The notes: generated from the letters alone by a model not told the origin. 64,000 bases of DNA from Anaerolineae bacterium (GCA_016927535.1 JAFGMM010000090.1:1-64000); one strand, 5' to 3'; shown: positions 37,104 to 47,871, counted from the stretch's first letter. Program-made: numbers and translations.

Positions 37104-40100
37104 ATGACAAGAGATTTTTTGATCGGACGCCAACTGGCTAATTTTCGCATTGACCGCTTCGTTGGCGGCGGCGGCATGGCCCAGGTGTATTACGGTTGGG
37201 ATGTGAAGTTGGCGCGCCCGGTGGCGGTAAAGGTAATCGACGCGCGCTACCGGGGCAACCCGGCCTATGCCGAGCGCTTCGTGCGCGAAGCGCGCACTGT
37301 GGCAACCTGGCGGCACGACAGCATCGTACAGGTCTACTACGCCGACGAAGAAGACGATCTATATTATTTCGTCATGGAATACATCGACGGCGTTTCGCTG
37401 GCCGACCGGCTGGCCGAATACACCGCTCAGCGCCGTTTGATACCGCACGCCGAGGTCCTGCGCATCGGTCGGCGGGTCGCCAGCGCACTGGACTACGCGC
37501 ACCAGCGCGGCGTTATTCACCGCGATGTCAAGCCTGCCAACGTCATGCTCGCCTCCGATGGGCGCGTCTTACTCACCGACTTCGGCCTGGCGCTTGATCT
37601 GCACCAGGGGTCGGTAGGCGAGGTATTCGGCACCGCCCACTATATCGCGCCGGAGCAGGCCCGCCGCTCCTCCCAGGCGGTACCCCAGAGCGACCTGTAT
37701 TCGCTGGGTGTGATGCTCTACCAAATGCTCACCGGCTACGTCCCGTTCGACGATCCTTCTATTACCAGCGTAGCGCTGCAACATGTCATGCAGCCCCCGC
37801 CGCCGCCGCGCCGGCTTAACCCGAATCTGAGCGAGGCGGTGGAGCAGGTATTGGCGCGGGCGCTGTCGAAGGACCCCGCCGACCGCTACCCGGACGGCGC
37901 TGCGCTGGTAGACGCACTGGATGCGGCGCTGCGCGCGGGCGGCGAGATATCAACGCACGATACCACGCTGCCCGACGAGACCGACAAGCCGGCGGCGCGC
38001 GCGCCGCAGCACGAGCCGGCCGGCGCGCGCCCGGCTGACGACCTGGTAGGGCAGATGCTCGACGAGTACCGGCTCGATGAACTGCTGGGACGCGGCGGGA
38101 TGGCTCGAGTCTACCGGGCGCACGATACGCGCCTCGAACGCCCGGCGGCGATCAAAGTGATCGACGCACCTTTCCGCACGTCGCCGGAATATGTCAAACG
38201 CTTCCAGCGCGAGGCCCAAGCCATCGCCCGGCTGGAACACCCGAATATCGTGCGCATCTACCGGTCCGGCGAGGCGCAGGGCTTGTTGTACATGGCGATG
38301 CAGTTCATCGAGGGCACCGACCTGAGCCGGCTGCTGGCCCGGTATAAGGCCGAGGGCCACTTTATCGCACTGGATGCCGCCGCGCAAATCGTGCGGCAGG
38401 TGGGCGCAGCGCTGGACTACGCCCACCAACATGAGGTCGTTCACCGCGATATCAAGCCGGCGAATATCATGTGCGATCAAGAGGGCAAGGTCATCGTGAC
38501 CGATTTCGGGTTGGCGCTGCTCAGCCACCGGGGAACGCGCGGCGAGGTGTTCGGCACGCCGCACTACATCGCGCCGGAGCAGGCGATTTCTTCGGCCAAT
38601 GCCACCCCGCTCAGCGACCTTTACGCGCTGGGTGTGATCCTATACGAAATGGTGACCGGGCGGGTGCCGTTCGACGCCCCGGAGCCGCTCGAGATTGCCA
38701 TGATGCACGTGCAGGATACGCCTACGCCCCCGCGCGAACTGCGCCCAGACATCGGCCAGGCATTGAACGACGTGATCTTAAAAGCGTTGGGGAAGGAGCC
38801 GGGCGCCCGCTATCCCACCGGCGCGGCGCTCGCCGATGCGCTCGATGCGGCGCGGGCAGCCGGCGCATCGCCGGAACCGGCCCAGGCGAAGCTTGCCAGG
38901 CCCAAGCGCCCGCTGCCTCCTGCGCCGGCGCCCGTCCAGCGCTATTCGACGACCGCGCCGGGTCAGGAGACATCGGCGCTGGCCTCCTTGCCCTCGGATG
39001 GCGCCGCGCCGGCGCTGCCCAGGCGTTTGACCGGCCTTGTGATGATCGCCGTGGTCGGCGTCGTCATAGGGATCGCGGTCATTGCGGCGCTGGCCCTAGG
39101 CGGCAGGATGACAGCGGCGCAGCCGACGGCGACCATGACCACGACTGCCGCGCCCAGTTCGACCACCACGCCGACGGCGACCATAACCGAAATGGCAGTA
39201 GCGCCGCCGGTAGAGCCGGGCGCGACCTCGACGCCAAGTGCAGCCGCGACCTCGACGCCGGCTGCCACAGCCACCGGTACGCCCACGCCTACGCCGTCGC
39301 CATCGTCCACGTTCACGCCATCCCCACCACCGACCACGCCGCCGACCGCCACGCCGCCCCCGACTGTGACCCGGGTTTCGTTCGACCTGCCGTATGCCAT
39401 TGATCTATCGGAGACCGACCCGCTCGCCGGGTGGCAGTACGAGCCGGAGGCGTGGTGGGTGATGCAGCCCAACGGCGGCGATGCATTCCTCTCGGCGGCG
39501 GGCGGCCCGGAGAACCTGGCGGTGGTCTTGGGTGATATTTACCCGGTGTGGGAAGCATACAAGCGAACCGGGCTGCTCGTTGGGATGCGCTTCCGGCTGC
39601 CGTCATCTAGCGTGATGGGGCGTATTCTGCTGCTGGACACCGATGGCACCGGGTATGGCATTCGTCTTGTTGATGAAGGGATGACGCTGCGCCGCCTGAG
39701 TCTACCGGAGTACGCGCAAAATCTGAACCAGGGGACGGTGCTGGGAACCTGGGCGAGCGTGCGCATCGACCGGTGGCATGATCTATTGATCTGGATCAAA
39801 GATGAGACGATCATCCTCTACCTGGACCAATACCCCGGCATCGTTTGGACGGACATGACGCTGAACGAGTTGAGCCGGATCGTTTTGCAGGCCCAGGGCA
39901 ACTGGCAGATCGACGACATACAGGTGATCGAGCCGGAAGCGCCCAGCGAGCATTTTGAGACGCTGCAATGGCCGGATACCTGGGATGCGGTCGGCGTGGC
40001 GGATCTGTTCAACAAGGGGACGCCGCCCAACCCGGCGGCCCGGCTGGGCAATGTGACCGTGACGCTCGACATGCCCCCGATCCGGGATGTGGCGCTCTCG

Positions 40101-40451
40101 TGCCAGGTATGGGGCGGGCAGGGCGGCTTCCAAATTCGGATGCGCGACGGGCAAGACGGCGCGTTCGTCTTCGATTTTGACGCCGGGCAGATGACCATGC
40201 GCCAGTTCGACGCCGACGGCGAAGAGGTCTTCAGCAAGCAGGACAGCCGCTATTTCTACAACTACACCGAGTGGCATGTCGTCACGATCAAAATCATCGG
40301 AGGACATGTGTGGGTGTATTCCGACGATGTGTTGTATTACGATATCGAGCGCCCCAGACCGCCCGATAAAGGGTTGGTCCGCTTTGTGACCGGCCCAAGC
40401 GACGCGGTGTGGCTCGATAACTGTTTGATCTATAAGCCGGTCGCGCCGTAA
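37104..40451 (+). CDS. Ser/Thr protein kinase with two tandem kinase domains, TM, Thr/Pro linker and extracytoplasmic lectin-like domains
   Basis: Two sets of motifs: VGGGGMAQVY/VAVKVI/HRDVKPANVML/LTDFGLAL/YIAPEQ and LGRGGMARVY/AAIKVI/HRDIKPANIMC/VTDFGLAL/YIAPEQ; TM LTGLVMIAVVGVVIGIAVIAALAL; two jelly-roll-like segments. Confidence 0.93.
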   Translation: MTRDFLIGRQLANFRIDRFVGGGGMAQVYYGWDVKLARPVAVKVIDARYRGNPAYAERFVREARTVATWRHDSIVQVYYADEEDDLYYFVMEYIDGVSLADRLAEYTAQRRLIPHAEVLRIGRRVASALDYAHQRGVIHRDVKPANVMLASDGRVLLTDFGLALDLHQGSVGEVFGTAHYIAPEQARRSSQAVPQSDLYSLGVMLYQMLTGYVPFDDPSITSVALQHVMQPPPPPRRLNPNLSEAVEQVLARALSKDPADRYPDGAALVDALDAALRAGGEISTHDTTLPDETDKPAARAPQHEPAGARPADDLVGQMLDEYRLDELLGRGGMARVYRAHDTRLERPAAIKVIDAPFRTSPEYVKRFQREAQAIARLEHPNIVRIYRSGEAQGLLYMAMQFIEGTDLSRLLARYKAEGHFIALDAAAQIVRQVGAALDYAHQHEVVHRDIKPANIMCDQEGKVIVTDFGLALLSHRGTRGEVFGTPHYIAPEQAISSANATPLSDLYALGVILYEMVTGRVPFDAPEPLEIAMMHVQDTPTPPRELRPDIGQALNDVILKALGKEPGARYPTGAALADALDAARAAGASPEPAQAKLARPKRPLPPAPAPVQRYSTTAPGQETSALASLPSDGAAPALPRRLTGLVMIAVVGVVIGIAVIAALALGGRMTAAQPTATMTTTAAPSSTTTPTATITEMAVAPPVEPGATSTPSAAATSTPAATATGTPTPTPSPSSTFTPSPPPTTPPTATPPPTVTRVSFDLPYAIDLSETDPLAGWQYEPEAWWVMQPNGGDAFLSAAGGPENLAVVLGDIYPVWEAYKRTGLLVGMRFRLPSSSVMGRILLLDTDGTGYGIRLVDEGMTLRRLSLPEYAQNLNQGTVLGTWASVRIDRWHDLLIWIKDETIILYLDQYPGIVWTDMTLNELSRIVLQAQGNWQIDDIQVIEPEAPSEHFETLQWPDTWDAVGVADLFNKGTPPNPAARLGNVTVTLDMPPIRDVALSCQVWGGQGGFQIRMRDGQDGAFVFDFDAGQMTMRQFDADGEEVFSKQDSRYFYNYTEWHVVTIKIIGGHVWVYSDDVLYYDIERPRPPDKGLVRFVTGPSDAVWLDNCLIYKPVAP

Positions 40452-40476
40452 TTGATTTCTATTTTCGACCGCGTAT

Positions 40477-41178
40477 ATGCCGCGCCCGGCACCGGAGAGA
40501 AGCTTGATTTCACGACAAACACTGGTCCGATACCTCCCCGCTTTGGGTTTCGCACTGGCGCTGCTGGCGTGCTATCTGCCGTGGATTGCGCACCCGGCGG
40601 CGGCGCTGGCGCCCAATGCCTTTGACCTGGCAGAGTGGGCCGGCCTGCACCCGGCGGAGCGCTACGGCGCGCCGCCGCTGGTGACGCCGGGGCTGCTGCG
40701 GCTGGCGGTGGCGTTTTGCGGCGCGGGGTTGGCGTTTAGTGTACCGTGGGGCTGGGCGCCGGGGTTGTGGGTCGCGGCGACGCTGCTGCCGCCGCTCGAT
40801 TTCTTTCGCAATGCGGGCGAAGACCCCAACTTCCGGCAGATGTTCGTGATCGCGGTCGGCGCAGCGGTCGGGGTGTTGGCGTCGCGTCTGCCCCGGCGCG
40901 TGCAGGATTGGCCGGTGATTGCGACGGCGGCGCTGGGCGGCCTGGCCGCGATGACCGGGCTGGTGCGCGCAAAGACGCTGGTTGACGACATGTACGGCGC
41001 GGGCGTTGGCATCGGTGGGCCGCTGGCGCTGCTGGGGTTTCTCTTGGCGATTGGAGGCGCGCTGCTGTGGGAGGGGGCGCGTCAGTCGCCGGAGAGCACA
41101 GAGGTCGCTACCGGCGACGGCTCCGGCGTGGGCGTGGGCCGGCAGACGGCCGGCCGAGATATCTCCCCGACCGGTTGA
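40477..41178 (+). CDS. Membrane hypothetical protein
   Basis: About 6 hydrophobic helices; 3' end overlaps the convergent gene by 97 bp. Confidence 0.65.
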   Translation: MPRPAPERSLISRQTLVRYLPALGFALALLACYLPWIAHPAAALAPNAFDLAEWAGLHPAERYGAPPLVTPGLLRLAVAFCGAGLAFSVPWGWAPGLWVAATLLPPLDFFRNAGEDPNFRQMFVIAVGAAVGVLASRLPRRVQDWPVIATAALGGLAAMTGLVRAKTLVDDMYGAGVGIGGPLALLGFLLAIGGALLWEGARQSPESTEVATGDGSGVGVGRQTAGRDISPTG

Positions 41179-41963
41179 TTGAGTCCGCTGAGTTCGTAAT
41201 ACAACTTGACGGTACCGTGCGCGCTGCGCTGGCCCGGCACGTAGCCCTCGCCTTGCAGATCCACCCGCACAATGTGCGCGCCCCGGTCGGCGACCAGGAT
41301 ATCCAGCGCGGCGTGTTGCAGCGTAGCGGTGCTGAAGTCCTCGGCGCGGAAGCGCCAGGTCGGCGCGCCGCCGACCGACGGCCCCGGCCCGACCAGGGTC
41401 AGACGGGGCGCTTCGTTTGGTTGGAAGAGCATTTCAGGGCGCAGGATATTGTACGCCAGCGGGTCGAACAGATTGATCGGCTGGGGCAGGCAGTTGGCCT
41501 CGCCGGTGGTGATGTAATCGACGCCGGCGAGGTAAGTCTTGCCGAACGTGCCAATTTCGTCGAAGCTGCCAAACACGCCCGGATCGCCGGTGACCGTGAT
41601 CTGGTTAACGGCGGCCGGCGGTCCCAAGTCGACGCGCGCCTGCATATTCAATGTGCCCCGGCGCGCCTCCCCGCCGACCATCCCATCAAAGGATAGAGTG
41701 AACATGGCTCGATAGGTCAGCAGATCGGTGAAGCTGACACCGCTGTAGACGAAAGTATCGGGCGCACCGAGGCCGGCGCGCACGGTCATAGTCGCCGCCT
41801 GGTCGATATCGACCGGCGTCGGCGTCGGTTCCGGCGTGCAGCCGGCAGCAATCAGCGCAAGCGCGCCCAGCAGCGCCGCGCATAAAGACGAAAACCATAC
41901 GAAAAAGCGGGACAGCAGCGATTGCGTTGGCAAGCGTGCCCCGCTCTTTACCTGTCGCCTCAT
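41082..41963 (-). CDS. Lipoprotein, LppX/LprG-like
   Basis: Lipobox-like ALIAAGCTPEPTPTP; LppX_LprAFG-type pattern (TWRFRAEDFSTATLQHAALDILVADRGAHIVRVDLQGEG). Exact start uncertain. Confidence 0.7.
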   Translation of the reverse strand: MRRQVKSGARLPTQSLLSRFFVWFSSLCAALLGALALIAAGCTPEPTPTPVDIDQAATMTVRAGLGAPDTFVYSGVSFTDLLTYRAMFTLSFDGMVGGEARRGTLNMQARVDLGPPAAVNQITVTGDPGVFGSFDEIGTFGKTYLAGVDYITTGEANCLPQPINLFDPLAYNILRPEMLFQPNEAPRLTLVGPGPSVGGAPTWRFRAEDFSTATLQHAALDILVADRGAHIVRVDLQGEGYVPGQRSAHGTVKLYYELSGLNQPVGEISRPAVCRPTPTPEPSPVATSVLSGD

Positions 41964-41985
41964 CCAGACGGGCCGCAGCCGGCTC

Positions 41986-42276
41986 CTAACCTTCGTCTTC
42001 TTCAGCTTGTTCGGCCTTGTGCGCCTCAAGCTGCGCCATGATGTACTCGACGACCTCGCCCACGGTTAAGATGCTCTGGGCTTCTTCGTCGGAGATTTCG
42101 CCGCCAAATTCGTCTTCGACCGCCATAATCAACTCAACGAGGTCGAGCGAGTCGGCTTCGAGGTCTTCGCGGAAGCGCGCTTCTGGCACGACTTTTTCTT
42201 CATCGACGCCGAGCAAATCGACGACGATTTCTTTGATTTTGACCTCGATTTCCTCCCTGGTCAGTTCTTCGCTCAT
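41986..42276 (-). CDS. acpP: Acyl carrier protein
   Basis: [45 protein letters not shown], with the DSLD phosphopantetheine site. Confidence 0.95.
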   Translation of the reverse strand: MSEELTREEIEVKIKEIVVDLLGVDEEKVVPEARFREDLEADSLDLVELIMAVEDEFGGEISDEEAQSILTVGEVVEYIMAQLEAHKAEQAEEDEG

Positions 42277-42426
42277 ATGATGTCCTCCAAAAGGCGATAT
42301 GATATTAAAGCTACGCGGGCGTGATTATACCCATAAGTCGGTTATAGCCAAATGCCGCGCTTGACACCGCCGCCGCCGATTGGGTACGATAGCGCCCACT
42401 CACCATACATAAAGGAACACTGCCTC

Positions 42427-43479
42427 ATGCCGGAAGTTATGAAGCCCGGCGCCCGCGCGGCACAGACCGAGCGCCGCAAGGTCGATCACATCCGCATCAA
42501 CCTGGAAGAAGATGTCCGGTTCCCACGCCTCACGACCGGGCTGGAGCGCTATCGCTTCCTCCATCAAGCCGTGCCCGAACTGGATCTGGCCGAGATCGAC
42601 ACCACGCTGACGCTCTTTGGGCGCCGGCTCGACGCGCCCTTGCTCATCTCCTCGATGACCGGGGGAACCGCCGAAGCGCAACAGATCAACGAAAACCTGG
42701 CGCGCGCCGCGCAGGACGCGGGCATTGCAATAGGCGTAGGCAGCCAGCGCGCCGCCATCGAGAACCCGGCGCTTGCCGCGACCTATCAAGTGCGGCATGT
42801 GGCGCCGGATGTGCTGCTCTTTGCCAACGTGGGCGCGGTGCAGCTTAACTACGGCTACACAGTAGAGCACCTGCGGCGCGCAGTCGATATGATCGAGGCC
42901 GACGCACTGATTCTGCACTTCAACGCGCTGCAAGAGGCCGTGCAGCCCGAAGGCGACGGCAACTTCAAAGGGCTGCTGGCGAAGATCGAGAAGGCGTGCC
43001 GGGCGCTGCCGGTGCCGGTGATCGCCAAAGAGGTCGGCTGGGGCTTCTCAACCGAGGCGGCGCGCGCGCTCGCCGGGGTGGGCGTGGCAGCGATTGACGT
43101 GGCCGGGGCGGGCGGCACTTCGTGGAGCGAGGTGGAATATCACCGCGCGCCGAATGCCTTTCACGCGCGGGTGGCGCGCAGCTTTGCCGACTGGGGTATT
43201 CCCACCGCCGAGAGCATCCAGATGGTACGAGCGGGCGCGCCGGGCCTGCCGGTTTTCGCCAGCGGTGGCCTGGAGGACGGTATCGACGTGGCGAAGTGCA
43301 TCGCGCTGGGCGCGTGCCTGGGCGGGATGGCGGGGCGGTTCCTCAAGGCAGCGGTGGTCTCTGCCGAGCAGGTGGGCGAAGTGATCCGAGAGGTGCGCGC
43401 GCAGCTCTGTATTGCCATGTTCGCGGCCGGCGCGCGCGATCTCAGTGCACTGCAAGAGACGCGGTTGGTGCGGGTTTAA
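42427..43479 (+). CDS. fni: Isopentenyl-diphosphate delta-isomerase, type 2 (FMN)
   Basis: [100 protein letters not shown]. Confidence 0.93.
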   Translation: MPEVMKPGARAAQTERRKVDHIRINLEEDVRFPRLTTGLERYRFLHQAVPELDLAEIDTTLTLFGRRLDAPLLISSMTGGTAEAQQINENLARAAQDAGIAIGVGSQRAAIENPALAATYQVRHVAPDVLLFANVGAVQLNYGYTVEHLRRAVDMIEADALILHFNALQEAVQPEGDGNFKGLLAKIEKACRALPVPVIAKEVGWGFSTEAARALAGVGVAAIDVAGAGGTSWSEVEYHRAPNAFHARVARSFADWGIPTAESIQMVRAGAPGLPVFASGGLEDGIDVAKCIALGACLGGMAGRFLKAAVVSAEQVGEVIREVRAQLCIAMFAAGARDLSALQETRLVRV

Positions 43480-43561
43480 GCGTTAGGCTTTCTAACCACG
43501 AATCACACAAATAACACGAACCCAAAAGCCGGAGCGCGCGCCGGAAAAACCCGGCGGGTTT

Positions 43562-43738
43562 ATGGACCAGATCGGAGCGCTGCTCAGACAGCCGGGTAAG
43601 GCGACCGCCGACGCTTTCTGCCACTGCATCGCCGCGTACCGTGACTGGGGCGTGAGCTTCGGGGAGGCGGTCAACCGGTTTATGGCGGATAGCGAGGGGA
43701 ACCGGCGCAATGGCCGCCCGCCGCTGCCGGACTGGTAG
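43562..43738 (+). CDS. Short hypothetical ORF (58 aa), below the supplied ORF cutoff
   Basis: MDQIGALLRQPGKATADAFCHCIAAYRDWGVSFGEAVNRFMADSEGNRRNGRPPLPDW-stop read directly between fni and the prenyl synthase. Confidence 0.4.
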   Translation: MDQIGALLRQPGKATADAFCHCIAAYRDWGVSFGEAVNRFMADSEGNRRNGRPPLPDW

Positions 43739-43817
43739 ACATATTAGGAATAATTCACGTTTGCCGCCGTTTCCTGTATAGTTGGTTTCACCAACGACGC
43801 AAACGAGGTGAAACACC

Positions 43818-44828
43818 GTGGACCTAGAGAGCTATACTGCCCGGTATCTGCCGTCGATTGAACAGGAAATGGTGCGCGTCTTTGATTATCTGCCGGCCGG
43901 CCCGGAGGCCTACGGGATGATGCTGCGCTACCATCTGGGCTGGACCGATCCCGAAGGGCCGCGCGGCAAGCGCGCCCGCCCGCTGCTGCTGCTGCTCTGC
44001 GCGCTGGCGGCCGGCGGCGAGGCGGCGGCAATGGACGCGATGCCGGCGGCGGCGGCGGTGGAACTGCTGCACAATTTCTCGCTGATCCATGACGACATCC
44101 AAGATGCGAGCAAGACGCGCCGGGGCCGCCCGACCGTCTGGACGATCTGGGGCACGGCGCAGGCGATCAACGCCGGCGACGCGATGTACGCGCTGGCACA
44201 CCGGGCGATGCACCGGCTGGCCGAGCGCGGCGTCGATGCCGGACGGGTGCTGGAAGCGTACCGCCTGTTTACCGACACCTGTCTGGTGCTGACCCTGGGC
44301 CAGCACATGGACCTGGACTTTGAGGAACGCAGCAGCGCAAGCATGGACGAATATATGACAATGATCGGCGCGAAATCGGCGGCGCTGATCGCGGCCAGCG
44401 CGGAGATCGGCGCGGTGGTCGGCGGCGCTGATGGGAAGACGCGCGCGCACTACGCCGAGTTTGGCCGCAGCCTGGGGCTGGCGTTTCAGATTCGGGATGA
44501 CATCCTGGGCATCTGGGGCGACGAAGCGGTGACCGGCAAATCGGCGCGCTCCGATATTGTAGCGCGCAAGAAGTCCTTGCCGGTGATTTACGCGCTGGAA
44601 CGCTCGCAAGCGCTGCGCGATCTGTATGCGGAGCCGGCATTCACCGAGGAGCAGGTCGATCAAGCGGTGATGCGGGTCGAGGAGACTGGCGCGCGCGTCT
44701 ACGCCGAGACGCAGGAGAGCCGCGCACACGGCGCTGCGCTGACGGCGCTGAGGGCGGCGAACCCGGCGCCCGAACCGGCGGCGGCGCTCACCGAACTGGC
44801 AGCGCGGCTGCTGAAGCGAGAGCGATAA
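43818..44828 (+). CDS. Polyprenyl (geranylgeranyl-type) diphosphate synthase
   Basis: First Asp-rich motif LIHDDIQDASKTRRGRPTVW, second LAFQIRDDILGIWGD. Confidence 0.92.
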   Translation: MDLESYTARYLPSIEQEMVRVFDYLPAGPEAYGMMLRYHLGWTDPEGPRGKRARPLLLLLCALAAGGEAAAMDAMPAAAAVELLHNFSLIHDDIQDASKTRRGRPTVWTIWGTAQAINAGDAMYALAHRAMHRLAERGVDAGRVLEAYRLFTDTCLVLTLGQHMDLDFEERSSASMDEYMTMIGAKSAALIAASAEIGAVVGGADGKTRAHYAEFGRSLGLAFQIRDDILGIWGDEAVTGKSARSDIVARKKSLPVIYALERSQALRDLYAEPAFTEEQVDQAVMRVEETGARVYAETQESRAHGAALTALRAANPAPEPAAALTELAARLLKRER

Positions 44829-44978
44829 GGGGATACTCCGGTTTCGGCCAAGTTGCCTCGGATATGTTACAGTTGTCTAAGCGCGCCTTTTATGGCACGA
44901 TAGAGACTGAGGTTGTCGTCTATGATCTCCTCGCGTCTTTAAGACGGTCAAGAGTTCAAGTTTCCCTTAGAACACGAG

Positions 44979-47858
44979 ATGACCAAGACAACACACAAGG
45001 CTTTCGTTTCCTGGCTGACCACCCTTGGGGGCATATTCGTCCTCCTGGTCTTATGCTTTGTCGGCTCGCATCAGTACCTGCTTTTCCACAGCATCACCGA
45101 GACCTTGAGCGTTGTAGTCTTGATAGGCGTCTTCATCATTTTTTGGAACACCCGGCAATTCGTTGAGAACCCTTACTTTCTCTTCATCGGGGCGGCCTGT
45201 CTATTCATCGGCAGTATCGACATGCTTCACATGCTGGCCTACAAAGGCATGGGCGTCTTCTCCGGTTACGACGCCAACCTGCCGACTCAGCTCTGGATCG
45301 CCGGGCGGTATCTCCACAGCCTTTCTTTTCTGGCAGCGTCCTTCCTCGTCAGACGAAAGCTTAAAGTCAACTGGGTGCTCCTCGGTTTTACTATCGTCAC
45401 CTTGCTGCTGATTTTATCTATTTTCTACTGGGGCATTTTTCCCGATTGTTTCGTCGAAGGACAGGGCCTTACACCGTTCAAGCGCATCAGCGAGTACATC
45501 ATCTCCTTTATCTTCCTGCTGTCCGTCTGGTTGATGTGGCGGCGGCGCCGAACCTTTGAAAGGCCAATCTTGCTGTGGATCAGCGGATCGCTCCTGGTCG
45601 CCGCCGGTTCCGAATTAGCCTTCACTCTGTATATCGATGTCTACGGGTTTGCCAACCTGTTAGGGCACATTCTAAAGATTGTCTGGATATACTTCCTCTA
45701 TAGAGCCTTCGTCGAAATCGGTCTGAGGGAACCCTATAGTCTGCTGTTCAGAGGGCTGAAGCAAAGTGAAACGGCGCTACGGGCAAGCGAAGAGCGCTAT
45801 CGTCTCATTTCCAGGATCGCGTCTGACTATTTCTACTCCCTGTCGGTATCGCCCGGCGGCGCTCTTGCCGTTGCCTGGGTTGCCGGGGCTTTCGAGCAAA
45901 TAACCGGCTACGCGACTGAGGATATGAGCATTGATAAATGGGCAGCGCTCATCCACCCGGACGATTTACCCCTCACTCGGCAAATCACCCAGGCAGCGCT
46001 TGCCGGCCAATCTTCGGAGTTTGAGTATCGCATTCGGACCCGGACCGGCGAGGTGCGCTGGTTGCTCGACCATAACTTGCCAATCTGGGATGCTGCGCAA
46101 GGACGTGTCACATTCATCCTCGGCGCGGCCAAGGATATCACCGAACGCAAACGCGCCGAGGAAGTGCTGCGTGTCGCGCTTGAAGAATCCCGGCAGCGCC
46201 GGGCGGAAGTTGAAGCCCTGCTGGAGGGGACGCGCGCCATCCTGGAGCCGCACTCGTTTGCGGTAGCGGCGCAGTTTATCTTCGACGCCTGCAAGAATCT
46301 CATCGACGCCACCTCCGGGTACGTGGCGCTGCTGACTCCAGACGGCGCGGAAAACGAGGTATTGTTTCTGGACGCCGGCGGTCTTCCCTGCACAGTTGAC
46401 CCAGAGCTGCCCATGCCGATCCGGGGGCTGCGCGCCGAAGCTTACCGGAATAACACGGTCGTGTACGATAATACCTTTCCCCAGAGCGACTGGATGCGGT
46501 TTCTTCCGAATGGTCACGTGCGTCTCGAAAATGTGCTTTTTGCTCCCCTGGCAATTGAAGGGCAAGTCGTCGGGCTGCTCGGCCTTGCTAACAAACCGGG
46601 CGGGTTTACCGACCACGACGCCCGGATGGCTTCGGCGTTCGGCGAACTGGCCGCCATTGCGCTTCGCAACAGCCGGACCCTGGACGCACTCCAGGAGAGC
46701 GAAGCACGCTACCGCAGTCTGTTTGAAGATTCGCCGATTTCCCTGTGGGCCGAAGATTTCTCGGCGGCGAAGGCATACATCGACACACTACGCGCCGCCG
46801 GGGTATCGGATTTGAGAGGCTATTTCGAGGCGCACCCGGAGGCCCTGGTTCACTGCGCCGCCGCCGTGAAAGTCTTTGACGTAAACCAGGCCACTCTTGA
46901 CCTGTTCCGGGCCGAGGCCAAACCGGAGCTATTCGGCGGATTGGGCAAGTTTTTCGAGCGCGAGTCTTACGAGGTCTTCCGCGAGGAGTTGGTCGCCCTG
47001 GCCGAGGGCCGGCCCTGGTTCGAGAGCGAAACCGTCAGGCTGCCGTTGGTGGGACTTCCGATGCCGTGTATTGTGCGGGTTTCCATTGCGCCGGGCTACG
47101 AGAAAACCTGGTCGAAGGTACTGGCGTCGGTAATCGACATCACCGAGCGCAAGCGCGCCGAGGCCGAGCGCGAGCGCCTTGTCGCCGCACTGGACGCCTT
47201 CGCGCACACCGTCGCGCACGACCTCAAAAATCCACTCAACGGGGTGATCGGCTTCGCCGAAATCCTCGAGATAGACCTGGGAGATAGCGCCAGCGACGAT
47301 ACCCGGCACTGCCTACAACAGATTGTGCAGAGCGGCGGCAAGATGCAGCAAATTATCGACGAGCTTCTACTGCTGGCGAGCGTACGCAGACTGGCGGACG
47401 TGAAGGTAAAACCGCTGAATATGGGGATGATCGTGCACGAAGCGCTTGGTCGTCTGAGTCACATGATTGAACAGCGCCGGGCCGAGATCGTCTTACCCGA
47501 CACATGGCCCACCGCATCGGGCTATGCGCCGTGGATCGAAGCGGTGTGGGTCAATTACATCAGCAACGCGCTGAAGTACGGGGGACAGCCGCCGCGCGTA
47601 GAGCTAGGCGCCGGGGTCGAACCTGCCGGCATGATCCGCTTCTGGGTGCAGGACAACGGTCGCGGCCTCGACTCCCAAGATCAGGCGCGGCTGTTTACGC
47701 CGTTTACGCGGCTGGAGCCGGGGAAGGCCGAAGGGTACGGGCTGGGGCTTTCCATCGTGCAGCGCATCGTCGAGCGGCTCGGCGGGCAAGTAAGCGTCGA
47801 AAGCCAAAAAGGCCAGGGCAGCCGATTCTCGTTTACTTTGCCGGTGCCCACGGATTGA
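44979..47858 (+). CDS. Sensor histidine kinase (MASE3-like membrane domain, PAS/GAF/PAS, HisKA, HATPase)
   Basis: MASE3-like N-terminus (GAACLFIGSIDMLHMLAYKGMGVF), PAS motifs, H-box AFAHTVAHDLKNPLNGVIGFAEIL, GYGLGLSIVQRIVERLGGQVSVESQKGQGSRFSFTLP. Confidence 0.92.
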   Translation: MTKTTHKAFVSWLTTLGGIFVLLVLCFVGSHQYLLFHSITETLSVVVLIGVFIIFWNTRQFVENPYFLFIGAACLFIGSIDMLHMLAYKGMGVFSGYDANLPTQLWIAGRYLHSLSFLAASFLVRRKLKVNWVLLGFTIVTLLLILSIFYWGIFPDCFVEGQGLTPFKRISEYIISFIFLLSVWLMWRRRRTFERPILLWISGSLLVAAGSELAFTLYIDVYGFANLLGHILKIVWIYFLYRAFVEIGLREPYSLLFRGLKQSETALRASEERYRLISRIASDYFYSLSVSPGGALAVAWVAGAFEQITGYATEDMSIDKWAALIHPDDLPLTRQITQAALAGQSSEFEYRIRTRTGEVRWLLDHNLPIWDAAQGRVTFILGAAKDITERKRAEEVLRVALEESRQRRAEVEALLEGTRAILEPHSFAVAAQFIFDACKNLIDATSGYVALLTPDGAENEVLFLDAGGLPCTVDPELPMPIRGLRAEAYRNNTVVYDNTFPQSDWMRFLPNGHVRLENVLFAPLAIEGQVVGLLGLANKPGGFTDHDARMASAFGELAAIALRNSRTLDALQESEARYRSLFEDSPISLWAEDFSAAKAYIDTLRAAGVSDLRGYFEAHPEALVHCAAAVKVFDVNQATLDLFRAEAKPELFGGLGKFFERESYEVFREELVALAEGRPWFESETVRLPLVGLPMPCIVRVSIAPGYEKTWSKVLASVIDITERKRAEAERERLVAALDAFAHTVAHDLKNPLNGVIGFAEILEIDLGDSASDDTRHCLQQIVQSGGKMQQIIDELLLLASVRRLADVKVKPLNMGMIVHEALGRLSHMIEQRRAEIVLPDTWPTASGYAPWIEAVWVNYISNALKYGGQPPRVELGAGVEPAGMIRFWVQDNGRGLDSQDQARLFTPFTRLEPGKAEGYGLGLSIVQRIVERLGGQVSVESQKGQGSRFSFTLPVPTD

Positions 47859-47871
47859 TTAAGGGTGAAAG

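Noticed and set aside
39120-39370. Low-complexity ACG/CCG repeats
   Set aside because: Encode the Thr/Pro/Ala-rich extracytoplasmic linker of the tandem kinase; not a separate element.
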